A stretch of 47,524 nucleotides of DNA. Origin: Parachlorella kessleri. Taxonomy: Eukaryota > Chlorophyta > Trebouxiophyceae > Chlorellales > Chlorellaceae. The stretch is from NCBI GenBank assembly GCA_001598975.1, contig BBXU01003145.1, forward strand, positions 1 through 47,524, given 5' to 3'. A program made the position numbers and the translations under genes. Below the pieces are notes generated by a model. The model saw only the letters and a program-made list of their open reading frames with translations, did not search any database and was not told the origin of the DNA. Shown here piece by piece: positions 1 through 11,167 of the stretch (positions within the stretch are counted from its first letter, which is position 1; every line of letters starts with the position of its first letter).

Positions 1-523
1 CCCACGTTATGCACCCGACCGCATCTAGAGGGGTGGAGCTATGCATATCCGTACGAATGCTGTGGTGCGTCTCGTTTGAGCATGCCACGTCAGTGAGCTT
101 TGTGTCGACGGCATCCTCGACAAGGGTTGATCGTACCTTACGACCGGGTACCTTGCACTTCGACTCGTTCAGCTCCCCTCTATCATGTGTTCGGAAGGCA
201 TGCAACGGGTTTGGTTACTGGCAGCCTGTTGGCATTCCGACCAAACGGGGCATGGGAGGTACCAGGGAGGGTATCAAAAATCGTATCAAAAACAGTGTCA
301 AAACAGTATCTCACTTATTATAAGGCTTGTGGGCATTGGGACGAGTCTCCAGTCCAACAACATACCACCACTTGCCAGCCCATCCAGGAACCAGTGCGAC
401 AGAAATGCCAGGCAGCCGTGTCCCATAGATCCAACCTCGCCCAACAAGCACGACACGGAGACTACAAGGCATATGCTAACGGGGGGGCTGCGAGGATCCC
501 CTAAATGGCCCAACTCCTACGGG
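1..523. other. left edge, no supported gene
   Basis: No reading frame here carries a recognisable domain or a convincing pair of splice sites. The stretch lies downstream of the doubtful terminal exon at 524-695 and may be its 3' untranslated or intergenic DNA. Nothing else is visible. Confidence 0.4.
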
Positions 524-695
524 CTACTTGCCCTTGGCCGGGGTATCGAACTTGGCCTGGGCCTTGGCCACCACATGCCGGATCGCCCTCAACTCATCGT
601 CAGTAATCCCGGCATTCACCAGCGCTGCCAGCCTGTCGAAGGTGGTGGCGCCGTCCTGCGGCGGGTCCGCCTTGTCTCTGGCCACATACTCTCGC
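524..695 (-). CDS. candidate terminal exon, unknown protein
   Basis: On the minus strand a TTGCAG acceptor ends at 696 and is followed by a 172-base open frame that closes with TAG at 526-524. The 56 residues are charged and helical, with segments such as DRLAALVNAGITDDELRAI and a lysine-rich end (TPAKGK), which reads like the C-terminus of a real protein rather than a chance frame. The exon begins with one base of a split codon, so at least one upstream exon is required, but none could be joined with confidence between 700 and 2900. The family was not recognised. It could be a gene fragment or the end of a gene with a long intron. Confidence 0.4.
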
Positions 696-706
696 CTGCA
701 ATGCAT

Positions 707-2867
707 GCCACGAGGTACATGTCACCTTGTCATTGAAGCAGTGCGGCAATAATGCTAGACCTCCACAACACCCAATGTTAAACATTCAGGGCAACCCCCC
801 AAAAGTGCAAGGCCAGGGCAATCCCAGCACCAAGTACCAGGCGAGCTGGTTGTTTTAAACAACCACAACATCCCAACAACTCACATGGCCTGACTAAGAG
901 GGGCCTTCCAGAAATGGTACTCGTCACGAAGTTTGACCTGCGCATGCCCAGACAAAGGGTCGGGTTTGGCAGGCGTGACAGGTGGCATGCACAGCCCACG
1001 GTTGTAGAGCCCACGGTTGGCAGTCACGGACTTAGTATGGCATATGTAAGCGATTGGCCCTCAAATGCTTGGGCATTGGCATATGACTCTATTGTGTCAC
1101 TTTGCCGTGATGCCGACAATGGCATCCACCTCTTCTAGTCTGCTATGTCATGTACTGGCACATGGGTGTACAGTGTTGAGCAACCAAAGTAAGCCTGGCA
1201 TTTACACAGTGGGGCAGGTGAGGCATTCTGGACAGCATCCAGACAACATTTGCATAGCATCTCGGCCGGGTTGGGCTCGAGGCATCGAGGACGGCATATT
1301 AACCCCGACCCCTGGGGAACACTCCGCACGGCTCCAAAGCTGCTGATGGCATTGGCATACATAAACGTCCAACGTGTTCATTGGAGCTCCCCTGGGGGCA
1401 GTGTATAATTCCGGACTCCAACCCTCATGCCTGGATCTCGGTGACAGTCACATGGGCTGCAAGGGATATCGGTGGGCAGGGGCATATATGGTCACCTAAG
1501 GTCCAGACAACAACACTTAACAGTGCAGGCATGTGATACGTATGGGCTCCCATGTGCCTATCTCATGCCCTCAGTCACTCTCTATAGTACCGCAAGGCTA
1601 GGGTTTAAGGAGGGTCCATTAGGTTGGGGCAGTGGTAGCGTAAAGGCAGGACCCGGAGTTGATGCCTGACTACTTCAGAATTGAAGGAAGCCTACTGAAC
1701 AATTGGTGGAAATGGAGCACTCATGGAGTGAGCCGTGGGGACAAAACCTAAACAGGCACAAAGCTCGCCCATCCCCCCCCCCCCCCACCTAGCGAAGCCA
1801 GCAGATAAGCCCCTTCAGCAAGGGCGAAAACTTGTCTTGGTCGCTGGCACCTTCCACCCTGCATCCCCCCGTCCCATGTGTCCGACGGCACCGTGGACAT
1901 TGAAGCTCTAGCCTCCGAGGCCAAAGGCTCATCCCCTTTTGCACTGACTCTAGTGGGGAGCAAAACTGAAACACACCACCCAACTCAATTGACAACCCAA
2001 CTCAATTGACTTGCCCTCCCCCCTACCTAACCAAGCTGATCTTGATTAGCCAGTCCACTAAAAACCGTATCAGATTGCATTGCCATCCCCCCTACCTACG
2101 GAACTAAGCTTGATTTGCCTCTAGACAATCGTGGGCCACCTTAGGACGGATGTTGTCCTGCCACTCATGTATCTCATGTATCACACGAGCAAGGGGAGGA
2201 AAACAACACCAACCCTTCCTATCGACGGCAGCCACGATGCGCTTCTTCAGTCCAGACACCTAACGACAGCGGGGCACCTGGCCTGTCAAGGCAAGCCATT
2301 GAGCCTGATACCTAGACAGCCTAGCACCGCCAAGAAACACTACTAGACCCGAATGCAGGTGACTGAAACGGCGCTGGCCATTGTTGTCAGTGTGACAACC
2401 CCTTGACAACTTGGCATGTAGCACCACCCCACCTGCCTGCATTTGTGCTACGAACTCAGTATGGTGGCCATTTGTTATACTCAGTCTTTGGGGGCTTTCA
2501 TATAAATGGGCGTGTTGTGAGCATCCTACCACGTGATACGTGTTGAACAATGAGCGACCTCAGTAATTGCACCTTTGCTTGCTTCTAACAGGGAAGCGGC
2601 TTGCAGTGGCCGGCCAAGGGGCTACAAACGGGGGTGGCTGCAGGGATTCCGAGGTGCGGTGGATCTGCTCAGCCAATTGAGTTCAACCAGCTTGTTGAGG
2701 GGGGCAGGCTTGCCACGAGGGACTAGGGAGATGAGGAGTCCTTTGGATACTATATATATACGAGGTGGTTGCCGCTATCGGCGGCGCCCCCTTGGCGTGG
2801 GTGCACTTCTACAGAAGGCAAGCTCCCACCCCAGGACTATCATGAAAGAAAAAAAACAGGTATACAA
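707..2867. other. gene-poor interval with short repeats
   Basis: No supported exon was found. The stretch holds a C homopolymer at about 1769-1786, a direct repeat of ACCCAACTCAATTGAC near 1978-2010, and two related copies of a CCCCCCTACCTA...AAGCTTGATT block near 2018-2115. Its reading frames are short and lack domains. It may be intergenic or long-intron DNA. Confidence 0.4.
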
Positions 2868-3035
2868 AAGAGGGAGATGTTTGTTGCAGCGGGATCATTG
2901 TCCGCCTCTTCCGCGGCCAACTCTTCTGCGGCTAACCTGGGTTTTAGCACCACCCTAAGGCAGGCCTTGCGCAAAGCTCGCACCTTGCGCGCCGCGCTCA
3001 GCATGGCTTTGGCATTTATGCTCGAGCGGACAACC
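2868..3035 (-). CDS. doubtful exon, Ala/Lys/Arg-rich helix
   Basis: The minus strand reads an open stretch rich in Ala, Arg, Lys and Glu (for example AMLSAARKVRALRKACL, then EELAAEEADNDPAATN). It ends near a possible GTATAC donor at about 2867 and follows a CACCAG acceptor near 3036. The amphipathic helical look suggests a coding exon, but the phase cannot be confirmed against a neighbour and no family was recognised. The complementary plus frame is also open, so this may be chance. Confidence 0.2.
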
Positions 3036-3185
3036 GTTGTGGAGCCCATCAATCTGGTGAGGGTGGCAGAGGTGTCTTCAACCTAGGGCGAAAAGTGTTT
3101 GCAGGAGTTATTTGTGTACACCATTGGGTCACCCCTGAGATGGAGGCCGGTTTGTTTGCATTAGGTTGTCAACAGCGTCCTTTGT

Positions 3186-3350
3186 TTACAGGTATGGCAT
3201 TGCTGTCATCGGGATGCTCCGTATGACTGCAGTGGTAAGCTATTGGCAGGTTTCAGATATGGGATTGTGTTTAGCATGCTGCTCCGTTTACCTAATTGGG
3301 ATTGCTGTCGGCATGGTGCTTGGTTTACAGATATGAGATTACAGTAAACA
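3186..3350. repeat. degenerate tandem repeat, unit about 40-55 bp
   Basis: Three to four diverged copies of a block of the type (TTTAC)AGATATGGGATTGCTGTC...GCATGCTGCTCCG follow one another. The copies share the TATGGgATTG core and the GCTCCGTTTAC end with many differences. No coding function is apparent. Confidence 0.5.
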
Positions 3351-4427
3351 GGTTGCACTGTATACCTGTGTGGGGGAGCTATCAGCAAATTGCAGGTGTA
3401 CATGCGTATCGGTTTCCTATGTTCACCGGCCCCTCGCTAGCATGATGTTGGCCGCTGCTGCCTCACCATGCATCCCCCGAAAAGTTATGGAGGTCCCACA
3501 AGCAGCTCTTGCCCCGCGGCCCTGGCTCCCTCCGCCGTCCGCTCCGCCAACCACTAGACAGTGTCCCCATGTAACCGTGCATCAGACAAAGACGTCCCGC
3601 TTGCAGGCACAAAGGGCGCCGCCACCACCCCACGCATACAAACAACAATAGCCAGGTGTCTAGATGTCCGCACTGACACCTAGCCCTAGGCCTAGGCAAC
3701 ACAACCCCCTAATTGAGCACTTGTCGCCTACGCGCCCATGCCCTGCCCCCCAGCGGCCTGCAATGGCGCACTTCTTCCTCCTTGCAGGTCTTTACATGCA
3801 AAGCCCCCTGGACCCACCTTACCAACCTTCACATATGAGTTGCCCTCACGTGCCTGACAGGCACGAAGGAGCGTGGCTCGGTGCCTGACAGCACGTGGTT
3901 GTGCTGCCCTCGCATGGCGGCTGTCTGTCAGCACAATGATAAGTGCTCTGTGGGTTGTTGCATGCCAGCACAGCTGCTTGGCCAAGCCTTGCCACCCATG
4001 TTGGAGCCCCACGCCCACATGCCACTGGTTGCAGGGCACCAAGCTCCCCCGCACCGATCCTAACCCGACTTTCATGCCCCGTCAGGACAGCGGTACAAGC
4101 GGGAGGCAACATGGCCTTTGCTGCTGGGCGAGGACCCCATTGTCTTTTAGCTCAAGAGTTTGAGGGATCCCGACAGCCGTTGCGTTTGGACCGCCCTAAG
4201 TCCCAGCTGGCCCGTTGCACCAAGACCTGGGACAAGAAGCGCCAATGTGCCCTCCTATACCTGTGGTTCTTGAAAAACATGGTGAGGTGAGCCATGTACC
4301 CTCGCACGACATGAGTTTGTGGGGTTGCACTAGCTTCCTCCTTGACAGGTGCTTGGCGAGGTGTATATAAGTATGCTGGTATAGGTATGCCACACGCTGG
4401 TTGAGGGCAGGGACACGAGCCATGCAA
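3351..4427. other. no supported gene
   Basis: Frames here are short and low in complexity. A small hairpin-like GTGCCTGACAGGCAC sits near 3850, with a partial repeat of it at about 3880. No exon chain could be built. Confidence 0.35.
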
Positions 4428-4952
<525 letters not shown>

Positions 4953-4963
4953 GGTGCGGAGTT

Positions 4964-5167
4964 GTGACCATCCCTTTTTGGTGGTGTGTGGGGTCCGACA
5001 TGGTTTTGATGTGTATGCCGGCGCGCCATGTCAGCTTGAATGACTACGAGGACTTCAATGGGTTTGCAATCTACATTAGTCTCCTACGGCAATTCGAGAC
5101 CAGCCAGTTTCACCTCAAGAACCTTATGGGTACAGAATATGAAAGTCTCATTGTTCCTATCGACTGA
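4964..5167 (+). CDS. doubtful short ORF, unknown
   Basis: An open frame closing with TGA at 5165-5167 contains a natural-looking stretch (NDYEDFNGFAIYISLLRQF). No acceptor, partner exon or known family was identified, and the frame starts only just outside the SINE-like insertion. It may be a remnant exon or chance. Confidence 0.15.
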   Translation: MTIPFWWCVGSDMVLMCMPARHVSLNDYEDFNGFAIYISLLRQFETSQFHLKNLMGTEYESLIVPID

Positions 5168-5274
5168 CGGCAAGTGCGCCTGCAGCGATTCCGAGCCCCT
5201 GCTGCAGCGGCTGTTGAATATGAACGCCTAAGGTGTCAAAGCGGGTCGTGCAAAAGCCACACCCGCAGAGTTGA

Positions 5275-5495
5275 AGGTGTGCAGCAGCCTGTGTCCCCAA
5301 GGTTGATGGGGGGCGTGCAGCAGGTTGTGTCCCCAGGGGGGTTGCGTTGACGGGGGCGTGCAGTAGGCTACGTCCCCAGGGGGTTGTGTTGCCGGGGGGT
5401 GTGCAGGAGCACATGTCCCTAGTGGGATGTGTTGACAGGGGGTGTGCAATAGGATGTGTGCCTAGTGAGCTGTGTTGACGGGGGTGTGCAGCAAC
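5275..5495. repeat. GT-rich minisatellite, about 5-6 units
   Basis: Diverged tandem units of roughly 38-46 bp built on GGGGTGTGCAGCAGG...TGTGTCCCCAGGGGG...TGTGTTGACG run through this stretch. It lies just downstream of the 3' end of the Smr gene, beyond its polyadenylation signal. Confidence 0.8.
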
Positions 5496-5531
5496 ACTTA
5501 TAGGTAAATAACCCCTAGGGTCACACTTTGA

Positions 5532-5536
5532 TTACA
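5532..5536 (-). terminator. polyadenylation signal TGTAA of the Smr gene
   Basis: TGTAA, the usual polyadenylation signal of chlorophycean algae, is read on the minus strand 36 bases beyond the stop codon at 5572. Confidence 0.55.
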
Positions 5537-5571
5537 CAAGCGCCTTATAAGCTCCCTTCATCAACAATTGC

Positions 5572-8500
5572 CTAGCACCCTATGTGAACAAGGATAACAC
5601 CTGCATTCCCTTCTTGGCTGTCAAACCGATATCCTGCATCAGACAAGTAACGCACCACTGCTGGCAATAGCCGTGGCTGCCCTGTGTTGCTATGCCGTCC
5701 AAGCCCTGTTACCACCTCTAAAAGGATTCCGCCGGGATGGCCAAGCGAGCCCAAGCTAGTCAAGTGCCGCTCTAGAATCTGCAGCACAAGGGGTGGTATC
5801 TATGATACCACGGTGCAACGTGTGCAATCAACCTAAGCCTAAGACGCACTATGCGTGATACTGAAGCAATCAGTACTAAGCCTAAGAAGCACTATGCGTG
5901 ATACTGAAGCCTTTAAGCACTGCAAATGATGCATGTGGCCCAGGTAGCTGTGGCTGACCGCATGCCACCTACCTGCAGTGCCTCCTCAACATGCAGTCCA
6001 TGTAGGTCAACTTTGAAAGTATTGGTGACCTGCAACATGGCTCAAAGCCTTCTTGGCCATCGTACCTTTCAAATCCACACTAGGAAGCAAAACCTGGTTA
6101 CATGACCTAAGCAGCAGGCATGTGTTGACAAACATATGGAGATATTGAAAAACAAATATGCAATAAACCATGCATTCTACTGAAAACGCACCTCTGCATT
6201 GGATATTCTGTACGCGGCTGAGTTGGCTCGCCTACGAGCTGCGCCCCCCAATTCTGCATGATGCCGGCTAGTGGCTGCAAGCTCGTTGGACAACGCGTGC
6301 TCACCACGAGCCGCTGCTGCCCGTGCAGCCTGCATCAACAAACAATCAGTCAATGCAACTCAACAGATATGCTGAATACTAGATAACAAGTATTGCAATT
6401 GCAGCAACTCAATGGGCTCTGTTCGATCCCATGTCACCATAGTGTGCATACAGCAAGGAAAAACCGTACGAGAGCATTCATTTGCAACTGTGCCTGTCAA
6501 ATTTGCTGCCGAGCATAAGTGAACCGGTCAGGCACCTCAGCACTGCCCACCTTTTCATACATGGCCTTGGCCGCCAGGTGAAGCGACATGGCCTGGCGCT
6601 CGGCGACGGCCAGGGGATCACTAGCTCCTGTGTGAGGCCTGGGCCCTCTGGACCTGCCCCCACCACGGCCTCCACCGCCTGTCCTCCCTGCACCTGGTGC
6701 TCGTGGCGGTATACTCCCAGAGCCAGTGTAAGTCCTGGGCTGCGGAGGCGAATGCTGCTGCTGGGTGAGGCGGTTGGATGGGGGGTGCGCAGACCCATGT
6801 GGCAGCGGTGCTATTTCAGCAGGCAAAGTCCCAAGCCCGCCTTGCTCCATATGGAGGGCTGTCAGGAATGAAGCCGCCTCGCCTACATCACCACCGTGCA
6901 TCTGCAATCAAGCAAGAGCATCACATGAATTTAGCTAAACTAAGCAGCCAAGCATGGCAGCAACTACACCAGTAATGCCCTAACCAAACCCATAAGAACC
7001 AATGTATGGTAAGCTTAAGCTTGGAGCCCACACTCATACTTCCAAATCCTCACATGAAGGTGGTCAATCGATCGCAGAGCTTGTCGATGTTGCCCTGGAC
7101 CATTTCCAGCCGAAATCACAGAGCTGACACAGGCAACTCTGCAACACACCTCCAAAGCAGCGGAGAGGACATCAGCCTCGATGCTGGGAAAAGCCTGCCG
7201 CAGTGAGTCTTCAGTGAGGATGGGCGGCCCAGCACTGCCACTGGCGTAGCCATGGCTGGAAACAGGCTCGCCCCCCTCACTGCGAGCACCTGTATCACAT
7301 AGGCAAACCACACTGGGCTTTGGGAGCTTGCATGTCAAGAGCAAGCACCACTCCTGCCATCATCGGGCCAGAAGGTAGTTGTGCCTTCCATCGACCTTCG
7401 TGGTCTTGCTGTCTTGTTCACCCCTGCCAACCCGCCAACAAGAAGAGCGTGCGTGGGAGCAACATATAAAGTGAGGTCCATGGAGAGCATGGATACTAAA
7501 TAAGCCCTAGGTATTCGTCACAGAACAACGTCGGACATTGTGCTATGCACCCATCAGTCATGATGGTACTAGCACTACAATAGCGTAATACCACCCACAT
7601 AACATATGCTCACCTGCCGAGCTGCTGGAAGACTCGTAGCCAGCCCCAGACACAGCCGCCAGGCTAGGTTCCCCTTCAAGAACTGGAGAGGACTGCTGGC
7701 CAGCCGACGGGAAGCCAGTCCTTGGCTGTGTTGCACCTCCTCCAGGAGCTGCAAACATCCCGGGTGCGGCATCTCGCAACCAGGGGAAAGATAGGGCTGC
7801 GTGGGGCTGGGAAGGAGAGGGCGTTGCCGACAGACTTGCGGGGAAGAAATCTGCCAATGTGGCGGGAGCTGGCGGCTGCCCTGGTGCTTGTTGCAGGCGC
7901 TGCACATTAACACTGGATGGCGGCTGGTGATGGGAGATAGGGAGGGTCCCAAACGAGGGTGAGGGCAGGGTGTCCGCAGGCGGTGAAATATTCTGTGGGC
8001 TCTGCTGCGCTTGTGGTTGGGGAGGCGGGTGGTCGGTGCGCCCCTCACCAGGCTGGGATGCCAAAGAGCTGAGCAGGTCAAGGGGGCCCCCATCATCAAC
8101 AAGCTCTCCAGCCTGCTGCTCCGCAAAGCTCACCCTGCATGGTGACCTGGCTGCTGGCAGCAAAGGTTTTGCTGCCACTGCTGCTGAGGCTGCATGTAGA
8201 TACCCCGGCTGACGTGGCAGCCGGACGCTTGGCTGCAGCCCTTCCTGCAGAGACCCAGCCTGCCCTGGCTGGGAGGCGCTGGGGCGTTCTGACTTAGTAG
8301 GGCTGCTTGCTGGGCGTCTTAAAAGCCCAGGTCGAAGCCGCTGCGCAGGTGCTTCTCGAGGTCGGCTGGTAGTCAAGCCTTCCGAAGCTATGGACGCATG
8401 CGCTGGCTGGGCACGACTGGGGTTGCTGGCCGAAGCGGCAGGCGGAGCAGCGGCGGTATCAGCCAAGTGCAGCATGTCCAACAAGTCATCAAGGCTAGGC

Positions 8501-10880
8501 TCAGCAATGATGGCTGGGCCTGCAAGCTGCTGCACCACTGATGCCGGAGTCGCTGGCGATACTCCCTGCGCTGTAAGTCGCTGGTTCTGCTGCTCTGCAA
8601 GGGCGCCAGCCAGACCGCTGGCGAGCTGAGACGACTGCTGATGAACTGCAGGGGAGGCTGACTTGGCACTGGCAGCTACTTGGGGCAGGGTCGCAGGGGA
8701 GGGGGCGGGAGGCGGGGGGGCTTCACCCCGCTTCAGTATTCGAATGGGAGCAGCCTGGTTCAGCTTGGGGGCTGCCTTCAGGCGCTGCAAGCTGTCCAGC
8801 AGCTCTTGCTGGGTGTAGGCAATGCTGCCATCCTCGAGTTTGACACCTACTGTGCCTGCGCATGGGTTGGACAAATGGCCCGTAACAGGTGAGGTATGGG
8901 ACATGGGTGTTTTCAAGTATATCATGAGAAAAGAAGACAAAGGCCGACTGGCATACAGGAGACTAGGGATGGCACCCCAGCGCAAATCATACAATATTCG
9001 AACACAAGACAACAGCAATGCTGTCCTTATCGCCCATTGCACTCACTTGTCCTCTTGCAACAACATCAGCTGCGGTGGCGACCACCTAGCGCAGAATGCT
9101 CCGCTACCCATCTCGCAACAGCTCACACAGCCTGTCGAGCAACCCTCAGTGACCTTAGCGGTCCTGATGTACACAGCCTATGCCCCAGACCCTCTATTCC
9201 ATTGTGCTGCTGTACACTATTTCCAGCCGACAGGGCCGCTTATTGACTCACCATGCAGCAGCTTGACCCCAACCAGCGGCATGATGCGAGCCCTGGGGTC
9301 CCTGGACTTGGCGTCCCTCACAAGGTCCCCGGCTTCACGAGGCGGCACGCCCTCCGCAACTGAGACAGTGACGTGTGGCACCGCCTCGGAGTGGTAGGGG
9401 AGCCAGCTGGGGTGCTGCACCGCCAGCGCCTGCAAGGCACATGTCGACAGCTTTGCTTGAACACCCCAGTTAGCTGTTGGCAGGCACGGTGGTGAAGGTG
9501 GCCCCAACGGAATCTCACAGGGTGCACACCATCTGTTTGCACCTGTGGCCAAATAGCTTTTCTGTTTGCAGCCTGTTTCCACCACTGCCCAGCGGGACAC
9601 AGTGCATAACACTTGCTTCCAATTGCCAGTGTACAGAGCCAAGCTCCGACCTAATAGCGGCTAGGGCGTCTCCTAAATGCTGTCACAGTGCGCCGCGGGC
9701 TCAATTTGGACCCCAGCCCACCTGAGCGCGATAGTCGCAAGCTGCCCCTTCCACAAAGAGCGCCGCCTCGCGCCCCAGCGGCAGCTCTAGGCAGAGGTCA
9801 AGGGAGGGCCGGTAGGCCAAGGTCATGTGGTCTGCTGAGACAGACTCATGCAGAGGTGCAGCATGTTGCAGCAGTCGGTCACGGCTAGCCTCGTTCAGGA
9901 ACACCGCTGCATAATGAATGTCCTGCAAGAGGGAGGGGCGCTGGCTGAACAGTGGCCCCATCTATACCTCGTCAACACTAGGTATAGGGTAATGGCTATT
10001 GGCTAAGCTCTAGGTCCACAAACCTCCGCGCAAGGTTGCGTACCATTATTACTTCGACCTACCCACAAGCCAACAAATCCCTGACATAAGGTAACCAGAA
10101 AGTTTACCGACACATCCGTATGTGCCTCTGCACAGGGAAAGCCACATTGTACTGAGTGGTGCGCTTGCCTCACCTCAGTGCCCGTGCTCCCACTGCTGCC
10201 ATCTCCTGCGCCTGCTGACGAAGAAGCTCCATGCCCCACCCCGTTGGCAGCTTCACCACTGGCTGGCAAAGGCTGAGCTTTGCTATGGCACTGTAGCACG
10301 CGCACTGGCTGGACGTGGTTGATAGGAGTCTTGGGAGCATGGGTCTGCTGCACGCCCTGCCTCTGCACACTAGCCGGTACTGTGGGCCTGGCTGCAAGAT
10401 CCGCACGCTGCAGCTGCCGCAATGCCACGCCTGCAGGCTGCTGCAAGGGTGACGCCCGCGCCTGTGCTCCCCGCGCCGGCCCTGAAAAATGTACGGCCGG
10501 CCACCAGGTGCGATGCTGGGGTTGCTGACTCTGCTGCGACTCTGGAAGCTGCGCTGGCCCTCCAACAGGTGCTGCTACTCTTGACTCTTTGCCCACGGGA
10601 TGACCTCCTGCACTGGGCTCCCAGCCACCATTTGCCTCACAGCTGGACTGAGGGGCCGGTCCTGCCAGAAGTCTTTGGCACAGCTCTGCTGCCTGCTCAG
10701 GGTCGCCGCCTGCTTCCTCCAAGGCATAGCGTACCTGTTGACAAGCGCAGCAGAAGGAAACCTTGAAGAACTGGCTGGCTAATTCCTAGACATGCACTCA
10801 TGGTACGGCACATGGCTTCCAACCTGGGAGGGGGAAAGCTCAGGGAATTGGTCTTCGAGTGTCAGCGCTGCGACGTCCAT
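5572..10880 (-). CDS. CUE-2H phosphoesterase-CUE-DUF1771-Smr protein (Cue2/N4BP2-like nuclease)
   Basis: Ten phase-compatible exons: 10880-10824, 10734-10174, 9922-9722, 9429-9252, 8846-7614, 7289-7150, 6901-6551, 6329-6192, 6029-5973, 5778-5572, giving 1040 residues. Domains: CUE 1 at 5-43 (TLEDQFPEL ... YALEEAGGDPEQAAELC), split by intron 1; a Gln/Pro/Ala linker; a 2H phosphoesterase domain at about 207-335 with HMT at 238-240 and HVT at 292-294, closest to the cyclic phosphodiesterase domain of plant tRNA ligase; a 410-residue disordered linker; CUE 2 at about 766-806 (LRQAFPSIEADVLSAALE); a Gly/Arg patch; DUF1771 at about 885-940; and Smr at about 958-1035 with DLHGLH (961-966) and TGLGRHS (996-1002). 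Known relatives Cue2, NONU-1 and N4BP2 cleave mRNA at stalled ribosomes through Smr and bind ubiquitin through CUE. The same role here, in the cytosol, is inferred. The start is the first ATG of the first CUE. Confidence 0.9.
5833..5909. repeat. direct repeat in last intron of the Smr gene
   Basis: Two near-identical copies of about 33 bp, each containing GCACTATGCGTGATACTGAA, lie 44 bp apart within the intron between the two Smr exons (5779-5972). The effect is unknown. Confidence 0.85.
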
Positions 10881-11167
10881 CAACAACGTTATGGTGCAAG
10901 TGATCTTAGTAGCAACTCATGATCACAAAGGACGTTTCTGCAGAGTGGTAGCAGTATGCTTTACAAAACATCTTGATGTCTGCAACCAGTAAAGGGCAAC
11001 TTGTTGCGACTACGAGTGGGCGCTGTGGCTGTATGCGCTGCGAGCTGCGCACCACCAAGGATGACCTGCCATCCCAGCACCGCCAGTGGACCAACCTGAT
11101 AAGATATCTTTTGTAGCTTGAATAGACAGCTCCAACCGTTCGTGGGCCGCAGGACCGTACCACCACC
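10881..11167. promoter_or_regulatory. divergent intergenic region, shared promoter candidate
   Basis: Only 287 bp separate the start codons of the minus-strand Smr gene and the plus-strand gene at 11168. Both promoters and both 5' leaders must lie here or overlap the opposite gene. No convincing TATA box was seen. The role is inferred from geometry only. Confidence 0.45.
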
